Assembly: GCA_003611745.1 (NCBI GenBank)
Contig: RAYF01000015.1
Coordinates: forward strand, 1 to 64,000
DNA from: a bacterium D16-36
Lineage (GTDB): Bacteria > Bacillota > Clostridia > Lachnospirales > Lachnospiraceae
Reading direction: 5' to 3'
Length of the DNA: 64,000 nucleotides
How positions within the stretch are numbered: the stretch's first letter is position 1; every line of letters begins with the position of its first letter. Below are positions 27,202 through 37,683 of this stretch, one piece after another. Both the position numbers and the translations under genes were made by a program. The notes under the pieces were generated by a model. It was not told where the DNA came from. It saw only the letters and a list, made by a program, of their open reading frames with translations, and did no database searches.

Positions 27202-28177
27202 TAGAATCCTCCATTTCTGCAAGATGAATCTTGTTCACCCTGCCGGTTATCTGGGGGCAGTCCCTAAGCCACATCACATAATCCCTAACGATATCGCGGC
27301 CTGTATTTTGATAAATCATCCTGCACCCTGCCATTTCCTCCAACTCATTAAATATCAGCCTGCCATCATCCGCTATAATAAAGTCAAGCCCTGCAAGCCC
27401 CAGCACTTCCCCCTCGAATGCTTGCAGGAACTGCCCAATATATTCCTTTTCTGATTCAGAAAGGCTATAGGCGCCTGCCCTCCCGCCAAGGGAAGCGTTG
27501 GAGCGGAAATCACCCTGCCCCTGCCGCAGCATTGCCTGATAAATCCGGTTTCCCACAACATACACCCGAATATCCCTGCCACTCCCTGAAACCATTTCCT
27601 GTAAAAGACAGTCTTTCCCAAATAAGACTCCCAGCCTGCGGTTAAAATCCAGACAGTATTGCTGCAGGGTAATCCCCGAATCTGCCCCTGAAAATGGAAC
27701 AAACGACAGTACCTCGCTACCGCCATGCCCGTCCACGCTTTTCATTACAAAAGGCTCCCCCTCTTCCTGAAATCTCCTAACCTCATGCAGCGCTTCTAAA
27801 TCTCCCGCAGCAAGCACAGACTGCCACTGCGCAAGCCGCTCCTTTGAGACAGCAAGCGTCTCCGGCGCCCATTTCGTCCTGAGAATCTTTTCCGGGAGGC
27901 GCCCCCGCAGGAAAGCAAGCGTTTTACCCTTATGGTTGCCGATTTCTGTAAGAAAGGAGCTGTGGAACACCGGAACCCGCCTCTCCTCGTACCACCGGCT
28001 CACCTCCCTGTCCCTAGTACGGTTCAGCACAAAATCAGGCAGTTCCCTCTGCTTATAAGCATCATACGGCACATAGGAAAAATCCATGCCGCACTCCCCT
28101 CCGGCCTCCCGGAAGAGATTAAGAAATCCCTGATTTTTAACAGCCTCTTCCCTGTGGTAAACCAGATAAGCTTTCAT
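27191..28177 (-). CDS. ATP-grasp ligase (first of tandem pair)
   Basis: 328 residues from MKAYLVYHREEAVKNQGF; GGAGG lies 7 nt before this ATG. RimK-like ATP-grasp features: FVMKSVDGHGGSEV (Gly-rich ATP loop, ~145), LLQEMVSGSGRDIRVYVVG (~195), and metal ligands in GLDFIIADDGRLIFNELEEM (~275). Such enzymes join a carboxylate to an amine through acyl phosphate. It overlaps thiE downstream and follows a second, divergent ATP-grasp gene with an 18-nt gap. Substrate unknown. Confidence 0.85.
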   Translation of the reverse strand: MKAYLVYHREEAVKNQGFLNLFREAGGECGMDFSYVPYDAYKQRELPDFVLNRTRDREVSRWYEERRVPVFHSSFLTEIGNHKGKTLAFLRGRLPEKILRTKWAPETLAVSKERLAQWQSVLAAGDLEALHEVRRFQEEGEPFVMKSVDGHGGSEVLSFVPFSGADSGITLQQYCLDFNRRLGVLFGKDCLLQEMVSGSGRDIRVYVVGNRIYQAMLRQGQGDFRSNASLGGRAGAYSLSESEKEYIGQFLQAFEGEVLGLAGLDFIIADDGRLIFNELEEMAGCRMIYQNTGRDIVRDYVMWLRDCPQITGRVNKIHLAEMEDSNGI

Positions 28178-28195
28178 ATGCCCTCCTCCCATATT

Positions 28196-29176
28196 TTATA
28201 AGGCCGAACAGATATACCCCATAATGCATTCTGCCGCATTTACCCCGGTACAGTCATACATATTCTTAAAATGGGCATTCGAATTGACCTCGCAGACAAT
28301 ATCAGCGCAGTCCTGCCCCCCATTGCCAAACAGCAGATCCACTCCGGCAAAATCAAGCCCCAGTGCCTTTACAGCGCGCACTGCCAGCGCACATTCCTCC
28401 GGAGCCGGCTGATAGGCCCGCATGCTGCCGCCATTCGTGATATTCGCCCGGAAATCCCCGTTTTCAGAAAAGCGGTACATCGCTGCCACAGCCTTATCCC
28501 CCACTACCTGAATCCTGACATCCCTTCCGCTGCTCTTTTCTATATATTTCTGGTAGAGAAAAGGTTTCCCCGCCAGCCGTCTGGTATGAGAATATACCTC
28601 CTGTACCGTCTGCGCCAGATAGACCTGCATCCCAAAGGAACCGTAACACTCCTTTATTACCATGGGAAGCCCAAGCTCCCGTACCACATCTTCCACAAAA
28701 TACATATCCTGATACCCTACATTTTCATATGTCATCGGCGCTGCTATTGTTGGAATCAGCGGGATCTGCTCCGCCCTGCTGCAGCTCTGGTTCCAGAGCC
28801 AGAGCCGCCTGTAAGTCTCAAATTTATTGTCACAGGCCGCAACCGCCTCCACAGAATTAAATACCGGAATGCCCCGCATCCCGCACTGGTGCTGCAGCAG
28901 CATCCCCAGCGGAATATCTTTGTCCCAGTACAGAATAAAATCATTATCCTCTATCAGCCTGCCTATCTTTTCAGCCATAACGCCGTGGCCGGAGCTGCCT
29001 AACGGATAGAGCAACCCCGTATTGTCAAGAAGCGACAGAGCAATTTGATATTGCTTTGCCGCCTCCCTAAGCCACACATAATGTTCTACAAACTTATCTG
29101 TCTTTAAAAATGCATTTGCCACCAAAACGCCCTTGTGCCAGCCGTTTTCAGGCATATGCCCCCTCTCATCCGCCAA
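28196..29176 (-). CDS. ATP-grasp ligase (second of tandem pair)
   Basis: About 326 residues. Two starts are possible: TTG at 29176 with AGGAGG at ideal spacing, or ATG at 29155 with GAGAGG. ATP-grasp core: MVIKECYGSFGMQVYLA (~180), YIEKSSGRDVRIQVVGDKA (~215) and metal site GVDLLFGN...CEVNSNAHFKNM. The N-terminal region contains VFNSVEAVAACDNKFETY, a RimK-type substrate-domain feature. It lies 11 nt downstream of ftsK. Paired with the next ATP-grasp gene, it may add two residues in succession to one acceptor. Confidence 0.85.
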   Translation of the reverse strand: MADERGHMPENGWHKGVLVANAFLKTDKFVEHYVWLREAAKQYQIALSLLDNTGLLYPLGSSGHGVMAEKIGRLIEDNDFILYWDKDIPLGMLLQHQCGMRGIPVFNSVEAVAACDNKFETYRRLWLWNQSCSRAEQIPLIPTIAAPMTYENVGYQDMYFVEDVVRELGLPMVIKECYGSFGMQVYLAQTVQEVYSHTRRLAGKPFLYQKYIEKSSGRDVRIQVVGDKAVAAMYRFSENGDFRANITNGGSMRAYQPAPEECALAVRAVKALGLDFAGVDLLFGNGGQDCADIVCEVNSNAHFKNMYDCTGVNAAECIMGYICSAL

Positions 29177-29187
29177 AAAAATTCCTC

Positions 29188-32100
29188 CTAAAACATTTCT
29201 TCTGTTGATACCGCTTCCATCTCCATTGCCTGAACCATGGAATCCACTTCATCCCCCGCAGGATTTATCCCACCGGAAAGCATCTGCTCAAACTCCTCCA
29301 TTGTCATCAAAATCTTGCGCGGCTTAGTTCCCTCCGCCGGGCCTACCACGCCTGCCTTATTAAGCTGGTCAATAATCCTGCCCGCCCGGTTGAACCCAAT
29401 TGAGAATTTCCTCTGGAGCTGTCCTGCTGCCGCGCGGTCCGATTCAATCACAAAACGCCCGGCATCTGCAAAGTAATCGTCCCTGTCATCCTGCGGTTTC
29501 TTCTCCTGCTGTTCCTCCTTCGGCTCGTCCACAATCTGCGTGACAGAATGGTCATACTCCGGTACTTCATTACTGCTACGCAGGAATTCTACCACATCGC
29601 TGACCTCCTTGTCCGATACAAAAGCCCCCTGGACACGCACGGGTTCTGAATACCCTGATGGGAAAAACAGCATATCGCCCTTCCCAAGCAGCTTCTCAGC
29701 ACCGCCTTTATCCAGAATCGTCCTCGAATCAATCGCAGATGAAACAGAAAATGCAATTCTGGAAGGAATGTTTGCCTTGATGACACCAGTAATTACATTA
29801 ACAGACGGCCTCTGCGTCGCCAGTACCAGATGGATCCCCGCTGCCCTTGCAAGCTGTGCAAGACGGCAGACAGCATCCTCGACCTCCTTCGACGCCACCA
29901 TCATCAAATCAGCAAACTCATCCACAATCACTACCAGATACGGCATCCTTGCGTACCCTGCCGCCTCAGCATTTTCCACCGTCTGTATCTTCTCATTATA
30001 GCCTGAAATATTCCTTACACCGAGTTCCTTAAATTTATTGTAACGGTCCATCATCTCCCTCACAGCCCAGTTTAATGCGGCCGCAGCCTCCTTCGGATCC
30101 GTCACTACCGGGCAGAAAAGATGCGGAATCCCATTATACACGCTAAGTTCTACGACCTTTGGGTCAATCATGATAAGCTTAACATCTTTCGGGTCTGCCT
30201 TGTAGAGAATACTCATTATCAAAGTATTAATGCAGACAGATTTACCTGAACCCGTCGCACCGGCAATCAACAGATGGGGCATCTTGCCGATATCTGCCAT
30301 GATAAGCTTGCCGCCGATATCCTTACCCACCGCAAATGTCAGTGCAGATTTCGCTTTCGTAAAGGCATCTCCCTCTAAAAGCTCCCTAAAATACACGGAA
30401 CTCGGCACTGGGTTAGGTACCTCTATCCCCACTGCGGCTTTCCCCGGAATCGGCGCCTCTATCCTAATACTTGCCGCTGCAAGGCTGAGTTTTAGATCAT
30501 CCGCAAGATTTGTAATCTTATTGACACGAACCCCCTGCTCCGGCAGAATCTCATATCTGGTAACCGTCGGCCCACAGGTAACTGCCCCCATCCTGACATT
30601 GACATTAAAACTCTTAAGCGTGTCCTGAAGCTTCGATGCTGTCTTACGCAGTTCATCATCGCTGACACTCCCGCCCATCCCCTCCGGGAACCTTAACAGG
30701 CCGACAGAAGGGAATTCATAGGGTACATCTTTCTCCTTGGCTGTCTTGCTCTCATTCAGGGCATTAAATGTATCTGACGCCGAAACATAATCATCACCGC
30801 CAATCTTTCCGTGGGAAGAAACCTGTTTCACCGCTGTCTTCCGGCTCTGGCCGGACGGCGCCACATCTGTAATCTCCTCCTTCGGTGCAAAAGAAGCCAT
30901 CGGTTTCTGCTCTGCCCTCTGCATGGACTCCGCATACATCTCCGATTCCAACAGATTTTCCTCCGGCTCTTGTAACGGCTCCGGCAGATTTCCCTCCGGC
31001 TCTTGTGACGGCATAGGCTCCTGCCAGACATCTGCAGACACTGCCTCCTGCGGTATACCGTCCGCAGATTCTACTGTTTCCGGTACAATATCCACAGGGC
31101 TTTCCGCCTCCCCTGATACTGTACCCCCCGTATTGTCCGGCTGCTGATTCCCAACATCGCCGCCATCCGGGCCATTTTCCGGCACATCCTCCATGCCGCC
31201 CACAAAAGCAGCCTTCTCCTCTGCCACACTCTCAGGAACAGGGATAACTTTTTTCCCTTCCTCTAACGCAATACCACTTACAATCTTCTTTTCCGCAGCG
31301 GAGGCAAAAGAAACTACTTTCGCCCCGGATGATTTCCGCTTCTTCCCAAACTTCTCATTTAGCTCATTGCGGTATATCGGAATCGCTTCTACCTCAGAAT
31401 GCGCAGAAAGTGCTTCTTCCTCCGGGCTTCTTTCCTTACTATTCTCCGGCTCTGCTTCCATCGTAGCTATCTGCTCCTGCAGGGACATTTCTACTTCGGA
31501 TTGCAAAACCGGCTCCGGCTTTGCTGCCTCTTCTTTCTCCTCTTTCATCAGTTTAACATCTGGCTTCACATCCATTTTAGGCGGTTTTTCCGGCACGCCG
31601 CCCATTTTTGCCAAATCAAATGTGCGGACCCTTGGCGCCTTCTCCATCTGGCGCGGCGTAAAATGACGCCGCCCGCCTTCCGCCGGATTTTCCCTGATAG
31701 AACCTGAAAAGACTCGGTAAGACGGCTCCCTGTAATCCTCCTCCTGCCTGACCTCGTCATACATTTCCTGCATTTCCTGATGATAGGCATTGCGCTTGCG
31801 AATCATCCCCATCATCTCCACGCCATAAAATATGTACAGGCACAGGAGCAGCAGCAGAAATAAAATCACTATGGCACCCACTTTTCCCATAAACTGGGAA
31901 AATACCGAACCCACAGCCCGTCCCAGCAGCCCGCCGTTAAACCTACCCTCTGCCATAACATTTTTACATGTCAGGAACATACAGTCAAAATAACCTTTGT
32001 GCATGACATGGTTGCTTGTATAATACTCTGTTATAATCTGCTTTTCAAAAATCTGGTCAGACAGCCCCAGAAGTGTCAATACAATGCCGGCAAAACTAAA

Positions 32101-32541
32101 TATCCTTCTTGGCACGCGCTTATCGCCCCTGTTGACGGCATTAAAAATATAGCCAAGCAGGCAAAACAGCGGCAACAGCCACGCAAACCACCCAAAAATC
32201 CCAAAAAACAGCCCTCCGATAACCGTCCCTACGCTTCCAGCCAGCCCAAAGCATGAGAGATATAGAAACACTGATAAAAGCAGCAGGGCAAATATAGTAA
32301 TCCCGATTTCAAATGCCTGATGGTCCTGATAGGCATTGACCTGATCCAGTGAATCCTGCCTTCTGGCAGATGATGCCCTGCTGTTTTGGTTCCTGTTGCC
32401 CCCTCTGGCGCCAGATGCCTTTTTTCCTGAGGAAGCAGGCTGTTTTGCTCCCGTTTTTTGTGAAGCTGCACTCTTTCTGGTTCCGTTCCCTGCAGATTTT
32501 GGACTCCGCTTTGTTCCCACCGATTTTTCTGACACAGCCAT
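29188..32541 (-). CDS. ftsK: FtsK/SpoIIIE DNA translocase
   Basis: 1117 residues, longer than the usual 750-900. Basic Ser/Lys-rich N-terminus (1-50), four membrane helices (~75-250), an acidic Pro/Glu/Ala linker (~290-600), then the hexameric motor with Walker A GATGSGKSVCINTL (~763), Walker B VVIVDEFADLMM, and a C-terminal gamma winged helix (FSIGFNRAGRIIDQLNKAG) that reads oriented DNA sequences. Pumps chromosome ends through the closing septum or into the spore. The linker accounts for the extra length. uppP lies immediately upstream (15 nt). Confidence 0.96.
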   Translation of the reverse strand: MAVSEKSVGTKRSPKSAGNGTRKSAASQKTGAKQPASSGKKASGARGGNRNQNSRASSARRQDSLDQVNAYQDHQAFEIGITIFALLLLSVFLYLSCFGLAGSVGTVIGGLFFGIFGWFAWLLPLFCLLGYIFNAVNRGDKRVPRRIFSFAGIVLTLLGLSDQIFEKQIITEYYTSNHVMHKGYFDCMFLTCKNVMAEGRFNGGLLGRAVGSVFSQFMGKVGAIVILFLLLLLCLYIFYGVEMMGMIRKRNAYHQEMQEMYDEVRQEEDYREPSYRVFSGSIRENPAEGGRRHFTPRQMEKAPRVRTFDLAKMGGVPEKPPKMDVKPDVKLMKEEKEEAAKPEPVLQSEVEMSLQEQIATMEAEPENSKERSPEEEALSAHSEVEAIPIYRNELNEKFGKKRKSSGAKVVSFASAAEKKIVSGIALEEGKKVIPVPESVAEEKAAFVGGMEDVPENGPDGGDVGNQQPDNTGGTVSGEAESPVDIVPETVESADGIPQEAVSADVWQEPMPSQEPEGNLPEPLQEPEENLLESEMYAESMQRAEQKPMASFAPKEEITDVAPSGQSRKTAVKQVSSHGKIGGDDYVSASDTFNALNESKTAKEKDVPYEFPSVGLLRFPEGMGGSVSDDELRKTASKLQDTLKSFNVNVRMGAVTCGPTVTRYEILPEQGVRVNKITNLADDLKLSLAAASIRIEAPIPGKAAVGIEVPNPVPSSVYFRELLEGDAFTKAKSALTFAVGKDIGGKLIMADIGKMPHLLIAGATGSGKSVCINTLIMSILYKADPKDVKLIMIDPKVVELSVYNGIPHLFCPVVTDPKEAAAALNWAVREMMDRYNKFKELGVRNISGYNEKIQTVENAEAAGYARMPYLVVIVDEFADLMMVASKEVEDAVCRLAQLARAAGIHLVLATQRPSVNVITGVIKANIPSRIAFSVSSAIDSRTILDKGGAEKLLGKGDMLFFPSGYSEPVRVQGAFVSDKEVSDVVEFLRSSNEVPEYDHSVTQIVDEPKEEQQEKKPQDDRDDYFADAGRFVIESDRAAAGQLQRKFSIGFNRAGRIIDQLNKAGVVGPAEGTKPRKILMTMEEFEQMLSGGINPAGDEVDSMVQAMEMEAVSTEEMF

Positions 32542-32556
32542 CTCGCCTAATCTCCT

Positions 32557-33429
32557 TTACACAAAATAATATCCAATCGCCACCAGACCCATAATGGCGC
32601 AATAAATCGCAAAATATTTATACTTTTTCCCGCGCACCAGGCTCATCATAAAACAGATTGATAAATACCCGACAACCGCAGCCACCGCTGTCGCCACAAT
32701 ACAGGATACCACATCACTATTTGACAGATGAAGCGACCCAAAATCCTTTAGTTCCAGTACGACCGCCCCCAGCACCGCAGGAATCGACATAATAAAGGAA
32801 TATTTGACGGCAAATTTCTTTTCAAAACCGCAGAGCAGGCATGCTGTAATCGTTGTGCCGGAACGCGAAATGCCCGGCATTGTCGCAAACCCCTGCGCCA
32901 CCCCTACTGCACCGGCATTCAGGTACGATACCTCTTTCGGGCGTTTTTCCCCTTCGTCCGCAGCGTCCGCAATAAAAAGGAACATTGCTGTAATCAGGAG
33001 GCAGGCCCCCGGCACCAGAATCATCCCATTGGCAAGCTCAATGATATCTGACAGCAAAATCCCAATAATCCCTGTAGGTATGGTTGAAATGATAATCAGG
33101 ACAACCAGCTTCCGGTATGAACTCCTGATGACATGCCGGTACTCACAGTCTTTTTTAACAATCCTTCCAAACAGCATCCCGATATTGTAAAAAATATCCA
33201 GAACAATATGTACCCCCTCCACAATCAGGCGTTTGATATCCTTCCAAAACGCCACAAAGATAGCGAGGAGCGTGCCCAGATGCAGCATGACATCAAAGAA
33301 AATGCCGCCGCCCTCCAAATCAACCCCAAGTATTTCCTTTACAATAACTAAATGGCCTGAACTGCTGACCGGCAGAAACTCAGCCGCCCCTTGAATAATT
33401 CCAAGCACAATCGCTTTCCAAATCGGCAT
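32557..33429 (-). CDS. uppP: undecaprenyl-diphosphatase UppP (BacA)
   Basis: 290 residues, seven to eight membrane helices. Recycles the C55 lipid carrier; overexpression gives bacitracin resistance. Active-site motifs AAEFLPVSSSGHL near residue 18 and MPGISRSGTT (~185) are intact. ATG start at 33429 preferred over a GTG three codons earlier, given AAAGGG spacing. Heads a leftward operon with ftsK and the ATP-grasp/thiamine genes. Confidence 0.95.
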   Translation of the reverse strand: MPIWKAIVLGIIQGAAEFLPVSSSGHLVIVKEILGVDLEGGGIFFDVMLHLGTLLAIFVAFWKDIKRLIVEGVHIVLDIFYNIGMLFGRIVKKDCEYRHVIRSSYRKLVVLIIISTIPTGIIGILLSDIIELANGMILVPGACLLITAMFLFIADAADEGEKRPKEVSYLNAGAVGVAQGFATMPGISRSGTTITACLLCGFEKKFAVKYSFIMSIPAVLGAVVLELKDFGSLHLSNSDVVSCIVATAVAAVVGYLSICFMMSLVRGKKYKYFAIYCAIMGLVAIGYYFV

Positions 33430-33590
33430 AAATAACACCCTTTCTCTCTATAGAAATAACACGGCAGACAATCATGCCCATATGATATCTGCCCAAATAT
33501 ACTTTTTAGCCACGCTTTCCTATTATATCTTTATTTGGGGAGAAATGCAAATTTTCCGGCGGAAATTTTTAAAGCTCTGAAAAGATATAC

Positions 33591-33619
33591 TTTACACCTA
33601 CTGTACAGACTATTATAAT
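33591..33619 (+). promoter_or_regulatory. sigma-70-type promoter for the 60-aa gene
   Basis: TTTACA at 33591-33596 and a perfect TATAAT at 33614-33619 with a 17-bp spacer, 54 bp before the start codon of the small rightward gene. Confidence 0.65.
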
Positions 33620-33672
33620 ATGGATAAACAAACACACTCTAGCACCAATAATCTGGTAAAGGTGGTGATACT

Positions 33673-33855
33673 ATGACAGAAAAAGAAATGATGCAGAGAA
33701 ATATTGAAGAATTTTCCAGACTGCAGGATTATATGATTGAAGACGGGAAAGATGCAAAAGCATATAAAACCATGCTGAAACGCTATTTAGATTTAAAAGC
33801 GATTCTGCAGGCGTGCGGCATAAACCTGACAGACATCGACAGAATCAAGGAATAA
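33673..33855 (+). CDS. conserved-type small helical protein, 60 aa
   Basis: MTEKEMMQRNIEEFSRLQDY onward; highly charged and predicted entirely helical, with no Cys and no membrane segment. AAAGGTGG precedes the ATG, a clear promoter lies upstream (33591-33619) and a terminator just downstream (33883-33917), so it is a complete single-gene unit between divergent uppP and convergent eno. Function unknown. Confidence 0.75.
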   Translation: MTEKEMMQRNIEEFSRLQDYMIEDGKDAKAYKTMLKRYLDLKAILQACGINLTDIDRIKE

Positions 33856-33882
33856 AATCAGAAAAATTTCCAATATTGAAAG

Positions 33883-33917
33883 AAAGGGTGCAGAATAATT
33901 CTAATCGGCACCCTTTT
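33883..33917. terminator. bidirectional terminator between small gene and eno
   Basis: AAAGGGTGC (33883-33891) and GCACCCTTT (33908-33916) with A/T runs on both sides. Ends the 60-aa gene rightward and could serve eno leftward. Confidence 0.8.
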
Positions 33918-33969
33918 ATCATCATTGCTTGCACGAATCTTAAAAAAACCGCACAGAGGATACATTATT

Positions 33970-35376
<1,407 letters not shown>

Positions 35377-35484
35377 TTATTTCTCTTTAGTATCCCAGAT
35401 TCAGCATAAAATATTCGTTTCTTTCATTTTCAATCCATTCACGCCAAACCGTTTCCGATTGCCCTGTTTTCTTTCTTTCCTGAT

Positions 35485-35883
35485 TTAATATTTTTCTATA
35501 AATTCACTCATCGTCATAATCTCCGGATACTCTGTTTCCAGCACCCGCAAATCCTTATCCCCGGTTACCAGTATATCAATATTTTCCAAAATGGCAGTGG
35601 CAAGGATTGGCGTATCCTTGCTATCCCTCACCGCAGGAAAATTTTGCAGATTTAAGTCCTTTGGCGTGTAGACCAGTTCAAACGGCAGTTCATAGAAAAA
35701 CTGCTCCAAAATCTTTTTACGTTCCGGGAACTTCCTGTCTACCACAAGCCGCAGTTCTTCAATCACATAGTCGCATAACACAATCCGGTTCCCAAGCCCC
35801 ACCTGTCTGGTAAATTCCCTCGTTACTCCGGAGGGAAAAAAGATGATGGAAATCAGTATGTTTGTATCTAACATAATCCTCAT
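35485..35883 (-). CDS. PIN-domain toxin
   Basis: 132 residues. The Asp-Thr-Asn start (MLDTNILIS, Asp6), a Glu in VIEELRLVV, and Asp pairs in RDSKDTPILATAI and ILVTGDKDL form the acidic PIN RNase site. Belongs to the putative-toxin PIN family usually paired with AbrB-like antitoxins. Starts 3 nt after the antitoxin stop. Confidence 0.88.
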   Translation of the reverse strand: MRIMLDTNILISIIFFPSGVTREFTRQVGLGNRIVLCDYVIEELRLVVDRKFPERKKILEQFFYELPFELVYTPKDLNLQNFPAVRDSKDTPILATAILENIDILVTGDKDLRVLETEYPEIMTMSEFIEKY

Positions 35884-35886
35884 CTG

Positions 35887-36144
35887 TTATCTCCCCCTGC
35901 GTTCTTCCCTGATTTCCTTCACGTAATCCTGCATCTCCTTTTCAGACTGGAAGCCAGCCTCTGCCGCTGCGCCACAGAATCCTTCTTCCACACGTTTAAA
36001 TGCTATGTTTACCGCATTCTCAATATAAAACCTCCCATTTTCCTCCAGTATCAGCACCTTATCCCCGGTATTCAGATGCAGGCGGTTTCTTACGGATATG
36101 GGTATGGTAATCTGCCCCTTGCTCGATATTTTTGCGATTTCCAT
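35887..36144 (-). CDS. AbrB/MazE-like antitoxin
   Basis: 85 residues. Swapped-hairpin DNA-binding domain at 1-45 (MEIAKISSKGQITIPISVRN, GDKVLILEENG), helical toxin-binding tail after. Likely binds its own promoter and neutralises the PIN toxin directly downstream. Confidence 0.88.
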   Translation of the reverse strand: MEIAKISSKGQITIPISVRNRLHLNTGDKVLILEENGRFYIENAVNIAFKRVEEGFCGAAAEAGFQSEKEMQDYVKEIREERRGR

Positions 36145-36315
36145 CTGCCGTTTCCTCCTTTTCTTTCTTTACTTCCTTTACCGACAGTATAGGCACTTTT
36201 TGCACTTTTTGCAAGGAAAAAACAATTGACTGTGGAAGCTGTTCGTCCCTGAAATACACGGAAAAATCCACCATGGACAGGATATGGATGAAGATTGTTA
36301 TGAAATGAAAAAATA

Positions 36316-37608
36316 TCACTGCTGTATGGCATTAGGGTAAATCTTTTCCATTTTGGCATCACCAAACCAGCCATCCATTGCCTGTTCCCAATTATGTACC
36401 GCCGGGCGCCCTGCAGCCCGTGAGTCATACCGTACTAGTGCAAGCACAGAGATGCAAATATCAAGAGCCATAAATATCATCAGTATAAATGTGAGGACCC
36501 TTCCTGTTTTTCTGCGAATTAATTCTACAAGCTGGGATATTTTAGGGTACAGCCCCTTCATCCATACAACTGCAGCAATTCCCCAGAAAAAGCAGTACAG
36601 CAGGTTAATCCTCCCACCCAGATTAAAGGGCATCTCGCTATAGTCCCAAAACACCTTTCCAAAAAATATCTCTGTAAAGACACTGCAGATATACTCGTAT
36701 GCACCGCCGAGAAAGGTGCCTGCCAAAAAAATATGATGTTCCTGCTTATCCCTATCCTTATATAGAAGTGCCGTTACAAGGGCGATTGCAAGCCCCCAGA
36801 CAATACTAAAATGCCCCCAGACCAGGCTGCTCCTGCTCATCCACACTCCGGCTGTAACCCGGCAGAATATAGTCTCCACCACATCCCCCAAAAAAGCGCC
36901 AACCAAAAACAGCCAGAACAGTTGGGCAAAACTGCATTTCTCTGTATCGCTTTCCCCCTCCGCCGTCTCCTCCTGCGAAGTAGACGGATAAGCCCTACCG
37001 ATTCTTTCTTCAATATGCATTGAAACTTTTGCGGCAAACCGGAATGTCCACTTCTGCATCTTCCGGTTCCAGCCAAACACGCGCGGGAGCCTTTCTTCCA
37101 CATGATACATGGACAGCAGGGAACCGGCAACATCCAAAGCGCCGACAGCTAGCAGCCCCCAGACTGCCATCTTTCCGAACATCTCCGGCAAAACCCTATA
37201 CAAGTCCAAAATAAAACCATTCACATAGCGAACCGCCAAAAATCCAAGCAATCCCCAGAGCAAAGAATACTGCAGGCAGATATACCCATCAAAATTCCAT
37301 TTCCTGCCAGAGTAATCCCACCATTTTTTCTGCTTCACCCTCTCTAGCCATTTGCCGGCAAACCATTCCACAACAGTCGCAACCACCATGCTTCCCAGAA
37401 AAAGAAAGAATGCATCATTCTTAAGTTCCTGAAAAAATTCTGACAAAAGCACCCCGGTAAATCCATAAATAAAGCAAAACGGCCCAGATGCAAAACCACG
37501 GTTCCTAAAATCCTTTTCTTTTATTGTTGCAACTGAAGTTTCAGCCAGCCATGCTAAAAAAGAATATACAAAAAAGAGTACAGCTGCCTCATAAAATGTA
37601 AAAACCAT
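36316..37608 (-). CDS. tandem CmpB-type membrane protein (PF06541-like), 430 aa
   Basis: Two homologous halves. Residues ~10-150 and ~215-365 each have four or five membrane helices and matching signatures: KKWWDYSGRKWNFDGYICLQ versus KVFWDYSEMPFNLGGRINLL, each followed by WG helices. Single-copy members are annotated as putative ABC transporter permeases, though no ABC partner is near and function is unproven. ATG at 37608 is preferred because GGGGA precedes it; the earlier ATG has no site. A final membrane helix lies near 385-405. Confidence 0.8.
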   Translation of the reverse strand: MVFTFYEAAVLFFVYSFLAWLAETSVATIKEKDFRNRGFASGPFCFIYGFTGVLLSEFFQELKNDAFFLFLGSMVVATVVEWFAGKWLERVKQKKWWDYSGRKWNFDGYICLQYSLLWGLLGFLAVRYVNGFILDLYRVLPEMFGKMAVWGLLAVGALDVAGSLLSMYHVEERLPRVFGWNRKMQKWTFRFAAKVSMHIEERIGRAYPSTSQEETAEGESDTEKCSFAQLFWLFLVGAFLGDVVETIFCRVTAGVWMSRSSLVWGHFSIVWGLAIALVTALLYKDRDKQEHHIFLAGTFLGGAYEYICSVFTEIFFGKVFWDYSEMPFNLGGRINLLYCFFWGIAAVVWMKGLYPKISQLVELIRRKTGRVLTFILMIFMALDICISVLALVRYDSRAAGRPAVHNWEQAMDGWFGDAKMEKIYPNAIQQ

Positions 37609-37683
37609 AAAAATCCCCATTTCTGCGAAGTAGATTTATCCACCCCGGCTTTGTTACACATAAAGCATGCCTAAACATGCATT

